Source: Lottia gigantea (lineage: Eukaryota; Mollusca; Gastropoda; Lottiidae). Taken from it: DNA of 64,000 nt. The notes beneath the pieces are model-generated. The model was not told where the DNA came from. It made no database searches and saw only the letters and a list, made by a program, of their open reading frames with translations. Positions 12,101 through 20,269 of this stretch are shown piece by piece. The position numbers and the translations under genes were made by a program. The stretch covers positions 331,863 to 395,862 of the forward strand of contig NW_008707426.1 of the NCBI RefSeq assembly GCF_000327385.1, read 5' to 3'. How positions within the stretch are numbered: position 1 is the stretch's first letter; the number at the start of each line of letters is the position of its first letter.

Positions 12101-12975
12101 TTAATAGTTATACAGTGTATTAAGTTAACTTTACAACGTTGGAAATATACTAAGGTTGGTTTCGTCTCCGTTACACTGGTTTCGACGTGACTGCATTCAT
12201 TGACTCATTAATATTCAATGGTTTTCGGTCATTTTTAAGACGGTTTGTCCTGTCACAGTGTTCCCGGGGGTGCGGGTACCTGTGTCTTTTAGGCCTGTGA
12301 AGGTACATATACTACCTCTAAGGATGACCTAATTTTAAACTTGGCCAAAATGAGTCTTTGTTCATCAGTTGACTTACTTGGTGTTATAACTATACAACAG
12401 AATCTCTCTATAATCTAATAAATCTATAAAACTAAGTAATAATTCATTAAACTAAGTAATTTTGAAACAAGCTTCTTTAGTCACAGTTAGTCTAACTGAT
12501 GAATACAAACTCTTATTTACAAAGTTTGAAAGAGGTTATGTCCATTTTAAGAGGTGGTCTTCCTCTAAGGAGCTGGTGGTCTGATGGTAGGTTGGTTACG
12601 AATTCTCTTGCGTTAGCTGCGTCATTTCCGGTTAACTCTTTCTGGGATTGCAGGAACCACAGGCATTGGAATGCCCCAAATAGAAGTCAAAGGGGTCCCC
12701 GATACACATGAAAACCTCTTTACAATCCCGTTTATTACTCGCAGGTTGAAAAACACCTGTTTTATACAATAATTGTTATATTTTTATTTCAGGGAGGTTG
12801 GTTATTGCATATTCCAAGTAAAAAATGTTTGGAACTGACCCCTGATGGCACTGGTCTGGAATTGATGGTCTGTGATAGAGACAATCTGTTTCAGAAATGG
12901 CAGTGGAACAGAAAAATTCCAAGACAAATTAAGCAACTGAGAAGAAAACATTTTGAACGGCGACCGAAACAATAA
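6120..12975 (+). CDS. Polypeptide N-acetylgalactosaminyltransferase (ppGalNAc-T), 579 aa
   Basis: Eleven exons in consistent phase: 6120-6309, 6674-6827, 7122-7291, 7537-7701, 8138-8342, 8563-8680, 9084-9272, 10866-11000, 11242-11349, 12032-12154, 12793-12975 (1,740 nt). The family starts mucin-type O-glycosylation in the Golgi by moving GalNAc from UDP-GalNAc to Ser/Thr. Visible parts: type II membrane anchor (residues ~9-32); short stem; GT-A domain with [19 protein letters not shown] and the metal site D219-S220-H221; H352 in HVGH; AEVWMD; and a C-terminal ricin-type lectin domain ([30 protein letters not shown]). Unusual residues: GGFDL (269-273) where GGFDW is usual, LGCCFAI for AGGLFAI, WGCEN (324-328) for WGGEN, and DSHVE for DSHCE. 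Length is normal. Family assignment is secure; the subtype is not. Full catalytic activity is open. Confidence 0.93.
6490..6600 (+). repeat. Rep-J short dispersed repeat
   Basis: CTAAAGACCATACACC and TTACTTGCCCCTCCGAA with AATCAAGTCTGGC recur at 7365-7510, 14560-14645 (inverted) and 20510-20595. It lies in intron 1 of the GALNT gene. Confidence 0.6.
7365..7510 (+). repeat. Rep-J short dispersed repeat
   Basis: ACTTGCCCCTCCGAACAATC and AAGTCTGTCTCC match the copy at 6490-6600. It fills most of intron 3 of the GALNT gene, ending about 25 bases before the exon 4 acceptor. Confidence 0.6.
7702..8137. other. GALNT intron 4
   Basis: 436 bases with a CATCATCA-rich patch near 7805-7840 and a segment at 7850-8015 that looks like another dispersed-repeat fragment (AGTAGCGTATTTAGAGG, TAGATACGCCCCTGG). 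No gene seen. Confidence 0.4.
9287..9617. repeat. Rep-C fold-back MITE, full-length copy
   Basis: The arms are inverted: left GTCTAATTAATATTAGAAC, AAACTTTCGTTCCG, TATAGCCACTTCAGTTAGGG; right CCCTAACTGAAGTGGCTATA, AAAAGCTAATAAAAAACG, AAGTTTGGTCTAATTTC. The centre has paired segments (AACCTTTTGACTTAACC / GGCTAAAAGGTTAATTTGAC). It lies in GALNT intron 7. Confidence 0.9.
9618..10865. other. GALNT intron 7 remainder: pyrimidine-rich, with SINE-tail pieces
   Basis: 10140-10780 is strongly C/T-rich and repeats phrases such as CAATACCTTCTCTCTTAGCTC. Two pieces of the SINE-1 tail (AGAAAAGTAGGACGTAAAA) occur near 10232 and 10699. An 85-codon open frame at 10519-10776 follows the pyrimidine bias and has no homology that I recognise. 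No exon seen. Confidence 0.5.
10195..10275 (+). repeat. SINE-1 3' fragment
   Basis: TTAGCCCACATGGTGCAGA, AAAGTAGGACGTAAAAC and TTCATTTCATTTCC match the 3' end of the tRNA-headed SINE seen complete at 58592-58976. Confidence 0.7.
11550..11825. repeat. Rep-C fold-back MITE copy
   Basis: The right end carries TTTAGACCCTAATTGAAGTG and AAATAAAAACGGAAATGTTTG. The centre has the inverted pair GAGCCAATCAAATTTCAACG / GTTGGAGAGGTCATAAATTT. It abuts a Rep-B half element at 11826, in GALNT intron 9. Confidence 0.75.
11826..11980 (+). repeat. Rep-B fold-back element, one arm
   Basis: AAAGGGATTGTAAAGAGG, GATAGCATCAATTTGCACC and TTTGATGACGTCACTAATTG are the Rep-B left arm. It breaks off about 50 bases before the acceptor of GALNT exon 10. 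Confidence 0.8.
12300..12480. repeat. Rep-G element, one side
   Basis: ACTTACTTGGTGTTATAAC, TACAACAGAATCTCTCTATA and TAATTCATTAAACTAAGTAA match the left half of Rep-G at 44505-44765. It lies in GALNT intron 10. Confidence 0.65.
12640..12728 (+). repeat. Rep-B fragment (right end)
   Basis: GGGATTGCAGGAACCACAGG, GTCCCCGATACACATGAAAA and CCTCTTTACAATCCCGTTT mark the right end of Rep-B, with the middle deleted. Confidence 0.7.
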
Positions 12976-13153
12976 GCAAAATATAGATAAAAAACAAAAT
13001 ATACATAAATAAGTAAGGAAAAAAATGGAAATATTGAATGAAAAATTAATCAACTAATTAAGTCATCTCTAATTAAAAATCATCTCCATCTATCAATTAA
13101 CCTACATCAAACATACCGTCTTATGACGTCACGACAGGTGTCAAAAACTGACG

Positions 13154-13159
13154 AATAAA
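13154..13159 (+). terminator. Candidate polyadenylation signal of the GALNT gene
   Basis: AATAAA lies 179 bases after the GALNT stop codon and is the first such hexamer downstream. A second lies near 13525. The next gene starts at 13660 on the same strand. Confidence 0.45.
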
Positions 13160-13659
13160 CACATCAAATCGGTGGTTTATACCTTCCGCGTTTAAGTCGC
13201 AGATTAATTTGATAATTTTATTGAATTTGCTGCGATTTTGTTTTTAAAATGAATTTGGAAGGAAATTTAGCAAGACCTATATTGTTTTGTGTTGTTTTAG
13301 ACGCTCGTTTAGGACAATCAGCCTTCAATGTTTGTACCCGTTCTTGAGAAATTATACTAACTGTTTATTTCTACTTTGATTTTGATGAATTAATGAGTTA
13401 ATGCCTTTGATCGGATTCATATTAGTTTGTGAAAATCTCTGTTTTTGGGGTACATGTGATTTAAATGTACATTTCGGATATTCTCCATCGTTATTTACAA
13501 AGAACTCTTTTTACTATTTAGTTGAATAAATTGTGGTTTTGATTTAATAGTGCATTTCGGACACTACACATTCGTCAAGATTGGTTTTGTTAATAGTTAA
13601 TACCTGTGAAGGAAATATGGATATATAGCCGTAGTGTGACACTTATTTTAACCGTGGAT

Positions 13660-16600
13660 ATGATTTCCGCTTCTATTTTTGTGTTTTGGTGCTGTATAGT
13701 GCTTGGTAAGTATCAGCATATCATGTTCATTAATGTATATGTCAAGAAACCGAGCAACGTTGATGAAATTTCTCAAATTTTACCTGGGACAATGTGATTG
13801 CATGCCCTAAAGGGAATAATTTTTTTTTATGTGCATTGGTAACATTGATATCATCAATTTGCACCATTCTAATTTTCAATAAGACGTCTGTGGTTCCTAC
13901 AATTTCACTAATTGATCGCAAATTATGCTTGTATCACATAAGGCCTTCGCGATAAGTGACGTCATTAAAGACTTAGTTTTTAGTCGAATTGCAGGAACCA
14001 TGCAGACGTCTGATTGAAGAAGGGAATGGTGCAAATTGAGGCCATTTGTGTCCCTTGATATATATAAAAAATAAGTTCAAAGGCTTTCAGAAATACGGTC
14101 GTATTTATTTATCTATTCATTCATTCATTCATTTAAATTTCAGTTGCTAGTGAAATAAATATTGACGTTCGAGTTTGCTATTACGCAACCGGATGTGATC
14201 CTCATATGCTTTCCTGCTCGGACCGTTCCACGCAGATAATAATTTCTGAAGCTTTCTTCGGATTTAATTGTTCTATGGGCGGCAACACGGCCAGTCTGTG
14301 TCATGGACCTAAATGCTGTAGAAGTGCAAGAGATTTTCGATGTTGGGATGTTTTCGATATAGTATCCATCAGGATGATGTGTGATTCATGTTGGCGGATG
14401 TCGTCCTGCACCACTACAGATCTCCTATCTCCGACCAACCGCTGTAAAACAGGAGTGCACGTACTTCCGGTTTATTCGATAGTTCGTTACAAATGTCTTC
14501 CAGCGACTCTTAATGTGGGTAAGCCATCAGGCTCTCAATGCCACCTCTTCTTTTAAGGCCTGGGGCCGGACTTGATTGTTTGGAGAGGAAAGTAATATAT
14601 CAGGAAGGGTAATGGTGTATGGTGTATGGTGTTTAGTACCTTAGTCATATAGATTTCGAAATATCGACTGTCTTTTGAGATCCAACAAGTAAATTAATAT
14701 GAATATCATTCCAATAGCAGTCTCGGCTAGTTCTAGTCCGAAACATCTGCCTCTATTTCACCCTCTGATGTTTTCACCTAAGGTCACTCAAGCCCGATTA
14801 AATTAACATGGAGTACAACTTATTTTTTCAGTTGACGTAGATGATATGTGTTATGAATATCAAATTAATCCACCGTACCCTGTTGATCATTTCGGTAAGC
14901 TACCCAATCTATATTTTACCAGTATTAGCTAACTATAATCACGATTATCTCCCTTGTTAACAGACTATACAAACCTTTAAATTTTCCATTAAATTAATTA
15001 CAGAGGGGTCTCAGAATGCAGGAAAGGATATGTTTTAAACAAAGGGTCACCCAAACCACTAAGTCCACAAGCCCCCACTCATCCAGTCGATCCACTGTAG
15101 GGAAGCTCCTCTGATCTATTTTACCATTAATAGCTTACTATAATAATGGTTACCTCCCTTGATTAAAATTGACAATCTTATTAAAGGAATTGTAAAAAGT
15201 TTTCTAAATTTTGTATGCGTATCGGGGACACTGATAGCATCAATTTACACCATTCCAATTTCTGTGATTCCTGCAATTCCTCAAAAGTAAGTTTTTGATG
15301 ACGTCACTAATCTCAAAATATGTTGACGATTAGTGACGTCATCAAACACTTAGTTATAGTAGAATTACAGAATTACATTTCCTTTAATTTCAGATACCAC
15401 TATAACTACGACAAGTCAGTCATCTTCCTCTAATCAAGGTAGGCCATTACATGTCATCTACCAATGTTTACAGAAACCACAGACCTAGTCGCAAAGTAGC
15501 ATTGGACCTGCTTTGCTACCAATGATAGAGGTCGTCTAAACCTCGAAAGTATGGAAGAAGATGCAAAGTCTCTGAAAGAAAGTTATAGTTTTTTATATAT
15601 TTGATTACATTGTGTTCTGCTTATGTATTTAAGGGATGTCGACTGGATTAACCTAATCATATAGAGTGGCATCACGTTTTCTCAAAGTTGATCGTGTCCT
15701 GCCTTGCAACTAAACTGGTCCCCATTCCATCTAAAGCTTAGCACCGTTAGTGTAGCGATACGCGAACAGGGTACCAGTTTACCTTGCAGCCATCAGTGCA
15801 TGTTTCTTAAGCAACGGCACGATGATTATCCACATGTTAACCGTTGCTTTCACAATCCCTTTCCCAATCATTGTACCGTTGCTAAAAGAACTTGCCACCA
15901 GTGTAAGTGGAATTGTGTCATAGTTTTTGATTACTCTCTGGTTTTTGGTTTTTTGTAGATAAGATGGCGGTAACATTGGGTATTGGAGTACCAGTTGCTA
16001 TAGTAACTATAATTATTATAATCTTTCTGGTGTATCTTCTGCTCTCCAAAAGGTAGGTCGAACTTTTAGAGAAAATTGGATGAGCGAATTCCGCCAGCTC
16101 TAACAGAAACCCAACCTTAATTTCCTCAGCTCCAACAGAAACCCAACCTTAATTTCCTCTGCTCCAACAGAAACTCAACCTCCGTTACCAATTCTCCAAA
16201 AGAAACCCAGCCTTAATTTCCTCAGCTCCAACAGAAACCCAACCTCCATTTCCCCGCCGCCCAACAGAAACCCAACCTTCGTTCCCCCATCTCCACCAGA
16301 AAACCCATTCTTCCCAAATACTCCCTACAGAAACTACACCTCCATTCCCTCATATCTAACAGAAACACAAACTCCATTCCCCATTCGACTCCAAAAGAGG
16401 TGAACCACAGGGTATATATTAAACTAAATATCTAGCACTGTAAGCGGAAAAAAGATTGCCTTTACCTCTACATTTCAGACGAAAGCCTGAGAACACTGTA
16501 GAGACTGATATTAAAGACGTGAGCTTGAATCAGTCACAGTACTTCGTCTTGGAGTCCAGACGACAGTCGAGAGTGTCCGGAAAGTCAAACCGAAACTCTA

Positions 16601-17016
16601 CTTATTATAATACAGTCGACGATTTGGCCGTCAGCATCATTTCAATGTCTGATCACGACAGCGATAGATTCAAAAATTTAAACTCCACCAAGAGAAAGAA
16701 ATCATCAGACAGACTTCCATCAGAGAGCAAGGGAGATAACGTTAGGAAGAACATTTCTTCCTCAAAGAGAGATAACTCTATGATACACTCGCAATTAACG
16801 GGAGAGAACTCTTCACCTATTTATGTAAATGGTGACTATGATACGCTTCAACTTACAACTAGTCAAGCAGGCGGAAAGACTCAAAACAACCGAAAGTCGT
16901 CCGTTGTTGAGGACGATGGTTATGATCATTTGATTCGTGGCCCTAAACAGAGTATCCACGGAAAGGAATTCGATGATTTGTACAGCAATCATAAAATTCA
17001 GTCTAAAGGGAAGTAA
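13660..17016 (+). CDS. Single-pass membrane receptor with SUEL/galactose-lectin-like ectodomain, 386 aa
   Basis: Six exons in consistent phase: 13660-13705, 14144-14518, 14832-14894, 15394-15438, 15959-16052, 16479-17016 (1,161 nt). The protein has a signal peptide (MISASIFVFWCCIVL) and a cysteine-rich domain (~27-133) resembling a SUEL/Gal_lectin fold: MLSCSDRSTQIIISEAFFG near its start, RMSSC in the middle, RYKCLP at the end, and more cysteines than the usual domain. A Ser/Thr stalk (TTITTTSQSSSSNQ) leads to one membrane helix (~181-205, IVTIIIIIFLVYLLL), a stop-transfer SKRRK, and a ~180-residue tail. The tail has several acidic-context tyrosines: QYFVLE, TYYNTVDD, PIYVNGDYDTL, DGYDHLI, DDLYSNH. 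The YVN triplet fits a GRB2-type SH2 site. The gene model is strong; the lectin call is moderate and the signalling role is inferred. It follows GALNT on the same strand, 684 bases downstream. Confidence 0.8.
13809..14080. repeat. Rep-B fold-back element, both arms, diverged
   Basis: Both arms are present in receptor intron 1: TCATCAATTTGCACCATTC on the left, AAGTGACGTCATTAAAGAC at the centre, and GGAATGGTGCAAATTGAGG on the right. The outer ends are eroded. Confidence 0.75.
14560..14645 (-). repeat. Rep-J short dispersed repeat (inverted)
   Basis: GACTTGATTGTTTGGAGAGG and TGGTGTATGGTGTTTAGT read as the reverse of the Rep-J copies at 6490 and 7365. It starts about 40 bases after receptor exon 2. 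Confidence 0.5.
15183..15375. repeat. Rep-B fold-back element abutting receptor exon 4
   Basis: It has AAAGGAATTGTAAAAAG, GATAGCATCAATTTACACC and the two central sites TTTGATGACGTCACTAAT and TTAGTGACGTCATCAAACAC, with the right arm cut short. It ends within about 20 bases of the 45-bp exon 4 (15394-15438). Confidence 0.8.
16094..16390. repeat. ~31-bp degenerate tandem repeat in receptor intron 5
   Basis: CTCCAACAGAAACCCAACC recurs about nine times with a TTAATTTCCTCAG or TCCATTTCCCC linker, becoming more degenerate to the right. The array lies between the membrane-helix exon and the tail exon. Confidence 0.8.
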
Positions 17017-17224
17017 CTCGTGATCATTGGCAACGATTTCTGGTGTGCTATTTTATTGGATTCCATAGTAGTTATGGTCTCTTCATGTATAGTACAAAAC
17101 GCACAAGGAAAGTAAGCCCAAATTTAATGTTTTGTCACATTCGATAAAAAAATATGATTGTAGAGCGTTTACAAAGAAGTGTGAAAGGACAAACATGTAT
17201 GCTGACAATATATTCCACACATAA

Positions 17225-17410
17225 TGATGTGGGTGTAGAACATCAGGGTGGCGCTCGATTGGAGAGTTCTGAACAGGTTCCGACTGTTCCAATTCTACCC
17301 TCAATCGAACGGTACGGACACGGAATGTGTCACATTCAAAATGTTCCCATTTGTACATGTACATTAATTCCATAAATCCCGAACGTGCGAAACTCACCAA
17401 TCGAGCGACC
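17225..17410 (-). repeat. Rep-E MITE with terminal inverted repeats
   Basis: The outer ends are inverted (GCGCTCGATTGGAGAGTT on the left, AACTCACCAATCGAGCGACC on the right). The inside has GGAATGTGTCACATTCAAAA and ATTCCATAAATCCCGAACG. Related copies lie at 30858-31035, 43690-43945 and 49360-49620. It sits in the receptor's 3' flank. Confidence 0.75.
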
Positions 17411-17547
17411 CCATGGAAATAAAAATCAGAATGATATATTTTATTTATTATTAGAGGTTATATATTTCTATTTACATCATGAGTATTGTGACAGGTACTT
17501 TGTTACCAACCAAGTTATTAGTTACATAATTTCGTGCTTAGAGGTAG

Positions 17548-17945
17548 CTGTCTTGTTAGACAGCAGATTGTGAAACTACATTGTCAAACCAGCTAGCAGA
17601 TTGTGAAACTACATCGTCAAACCAGCTAGCAGATTGTGAAACTATATCGTCAAACCAGCTAGCAGATTGTGAAACTATATTGTCAAACCAGCTAGCAGAT
17701 TGTGAAACTATATCGTCAAATCAGCTAGCAGATTGTGAAACTATATTGTTATACCAGCTAGCAGATTGTGAAACTATATCGTCAAACCAACTAGCAGATT
17801 GTGAAACTATATTGTCAAACCAGCTAGCAGATTGTGAAACTACATTGTCAAACTAGCTAGCAGATTGTGAAACTATATTATCAAACCAGCTAGCAGATTG
17901 TGAAACTATATTGTCAAACTAGCTAGCAGATTGTGAAACTATTTT
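17548..17945. repeat. 33-bp minisatellite, about 12 copies
   Basis: The unit contains CCAGCTAGCAGATTGTGAAA and CTATATTGTCAAA. The 33-base period keeps a plus-strand frame open (repeat SNQLADCETI-), which is an artefact of unit length. It lies downstream of the receptor gene. Confidence 0.95.
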
Positions 17946-18479
17946 TTGATCATCACAGACATTGCTTCAGCAAGAAAAAGCTTTTGAAAGACAAGTGAGA
18001 TGGTTATGGGAAATGGATTTAAGGAGCCGGTGATATGAGTTATAAGTCATACGATCAGGGTCTAGGGTGTTTGTTGTGGGAGGGGGAGGGGGTGGTGGTA
18101 ATACCTTACAGTGTAATTTTAGACAAATCGGAGATGTTTGGATTAGAGCAGTTGCGATGATCTCTCAGTAACGTGGCCAATGAAGCGTTGGGGAAGGTAG
18201 GGTTGTAGACCTTCCTCCCTGTTAGTTTCGATTCTAAACATTAACACGAGCAGTCGACTTCATTTAAAGGTAGTGAAGGTACTCTAAGTAGTAATCAACA
18301 CCGTAGTGTCTGTATATTATAATCGCTATATTCAACCTTAAAATAAAGTGGGCTGATCTTGTTTATGTGTCGATTCAGCCAGATGGGTAGTTTTTTGGAT
18401 ACACTATAATAATATATGCATATACATGTATGTAGTTATGTATATATGTTATGAATAATTGACCTAAATTACAAAACCA
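17946..18479. other. Region between the receptor and ependymin genes, no gene seen
   Basis: A G-rich run lies at 18079-18100 and short AT dinucleotide stretches near 18410-18455. No coding exon or RNA seen. Confidence 0.4.
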
Positions 18480-18679
18480 TTAATAGAAATATCTAGAGGG
18501 TTTGGCCCATTCGGCATTGAGACATTCAGTCGGTGGTATAAAGTCGTCTGGGTTGGTGATCCCCTGTACTATGTCGTAGAAGTTGGTAGTGATGGTTTGA
18601 GTGATGTTCGAGTTGGCAATTACGACCTCTCTGATTGGATAACAATCTTTTAAACTGAACACTCCCAACCACATCTCTC
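18480..18679 (-). CDS. Second terminal exon of the ependymin-related gene (duplicate or alternative)
   Basis: On the minus strand an acceptor (TTTATTTCAG) at 18680-18682 is followed by an open segment to a TAA at 18480. The segment is phase-compatible with ependymin exon 3. Its product starts EMWLGVFSLKDCYPIREVV and ends GITNPDDFIPPTECLNAEW plus a short tail. It closely matches the proximal terminal exon at 20270-20472, including KDCYPI, TTNFYD and NPDDFIPPTEC. No other ependymin exon lies between the two, so this is a single-exon duplication: either an alternative 3' exon or a relic. The splice site and frame are intact, which favours use. Confidence 0.65.
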
Positions 18680-18744
18680 CTGAAATAAAGAGACTGACAT
18701 GTCAGTGATGAGAGACCCTGACAATCTGACATGCGAAAGTGTCG

Positions 18745-18985
18745 TTAAAGGAATACTACCTCTTTGAATGGACATAAAATTTAAAGTGTCAAACTTGGTC
18801 AATAAGTATATATATTCATCAGTTGGACTTACCAGGTGTCATGACTAAAGAATAGAATCTCTATATAATACAATATATCCATTAAATTAAATAATTATTC
18901 AAAATTACTTAGGTTAATGAATGAGAGATTCTGTTGTATAGTTATGACACCAGGTAAGTCCACTGATGAATACCGGTATACCTTT
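18745..18985. repeat. Rep-G fold-back element
   Basis: CATCAGTTGGACTTACCAGG with TGTCATGACTAAAGAATAG on the left is mirrored by TATAGTTATGACACCAGG and TAAGTCCACTGATGAATACC on the right, around an AT-rich centre. Confidence 0.75.
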
Positions 18986-19166
18986 AAGCTGTGTACCTCG
19001 ACATTAGAATTAAACTCACTGTCATAGAAACAGGAAAGGGACAAAGGCGTTATCTAACTCATTAGCCAAATAAAATAGACTGGTTCTGAATTGTGGGTCT
19101 ATTCCTATGGAACTCTCAGAAAAACCACCATCCCAGTCAAACTACCCTGGCTCTAAATTCTCATTT

Positions 19167-19426
19167 TAAGGGATTGAAGGAGGTTTTCTTAAATTTTGAT
19201 GTGTATCGAAGACACTGATAGCATCAGTCTAAGTGTTTGGTGACGTCACTAATCGCAAAGGGCCTTATGTGATAAAGCATGATTATTTTGCAATCATCAA
19301 ACACTTAGTTTTATTAGAATTGCAGGAACCTCATACGTCTGACAAAAAATTGGAATCGTGCAAATTGATGCTTTCAGTGTCTCCGATACACAAATAAATT
19401 TAAGAAAACCTCTTTACAATCCCTTT
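19167..19426. repeat. Rep-B fold-back element
   Basis: Ends AAGGGATTGAAGGAGGTTTTC and AAAACCTCTTTACAATCCC. The arms include GGTGACGTCACTAATCGC and GCAATCATCAAACACTTAG. Confidence 0.85.
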
Positions 19427-19934
19427 AACCAAACAATATTTTAACTGTTAACGAGTTCTGTTCAAAAGTGTGAATCGTATTTCACGGATTAAAAACAGTT
19501 CACCAATCGAATGTCAAGAAGGACTGTACTTTGAACCACCTAGATTCTGATTGGTTGACGTTTTTAACCCGAGCGGGGTCAGTAATTTTTCTTAACAACA
19601 ACAACAACATGAACAGTCGGCCATTTTTATGTATTTGTGGAAAATGATGAATTGTTAATATCTCTAGAGCAACTGGAACTATGAGTGGACAAGTTTGCAG
19701 ACGAGGGATGATTCAGTAAGTTAAATCATTTTTACGTTGTCAGAATAGTAGAGCTACGTTTCGGAACAATATTCATACATAGTTTCAATGGAGAAATGGG
19801 GCAACTCCTCCCTTCCCTGTAGCGTTATTTATAAGCACGTGCACTCCAAGGATTGACCTCATTTCATAACAATTAGGGTGAAGGCAAATGAAATACAGAT
19901 GGGTGTGGGGAATAACATAACAAAACATAAACTT
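19427..19934. other. Stretch between the two ependymin terminal exons, no exon seen
   Basis: Mostly unique sequence with a short AACAACAACAACAAC run near 19595. It lies inside the intron that would be spliced to reach the distal terminal exon. No coding segment seen. Confidence 0.4.
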
Positions 19935-20168
19935 AAAGGGATTGTAAAGAGGTTTTCTGAATTTTTATGTGTATCGAGTATACTGATAGCATCAATTTAC
20001 ACCATTCCAACTTTCAATCAAATGTCTGTGGTTCCTGCAATTCAAATGAAACTAAGTGTGTGATGACGTCACTAATAGCCAAGGCTCTTATGTGATCATG
20101 CATATTTTAGTTTTAGGGGAATTTTAAGAACCACAGACATCTGATCTAAAATTGGAATGGTGCAAATT
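19935..20168. repeat. Rep-B fold-back element, right end lost
   Basis: AAAGGGATTGTAAAGAGG, GATAGCATCAATTTACACC and GTGTGATGACGTCACTAATAG, then the second arm to GGAATGGTGCAAATTTT where it stops. Confidence 0.8.
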
Positions 20169-20269
20169 TTTTACCTCATTACAGTTCAAAGTCAGTCTTG
20201 GGTTTAAGGTGTCCATTAAATACAAACCACAAATCAACAAAATTAATTTTACAAAAGATCTTTAATGAA

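Noticed and set aside
17581-17856. Open frame with SNQLADCETI repeats
   Set aside because: It is the 33-bp minisatellite. There is no start context, splice site or homology.
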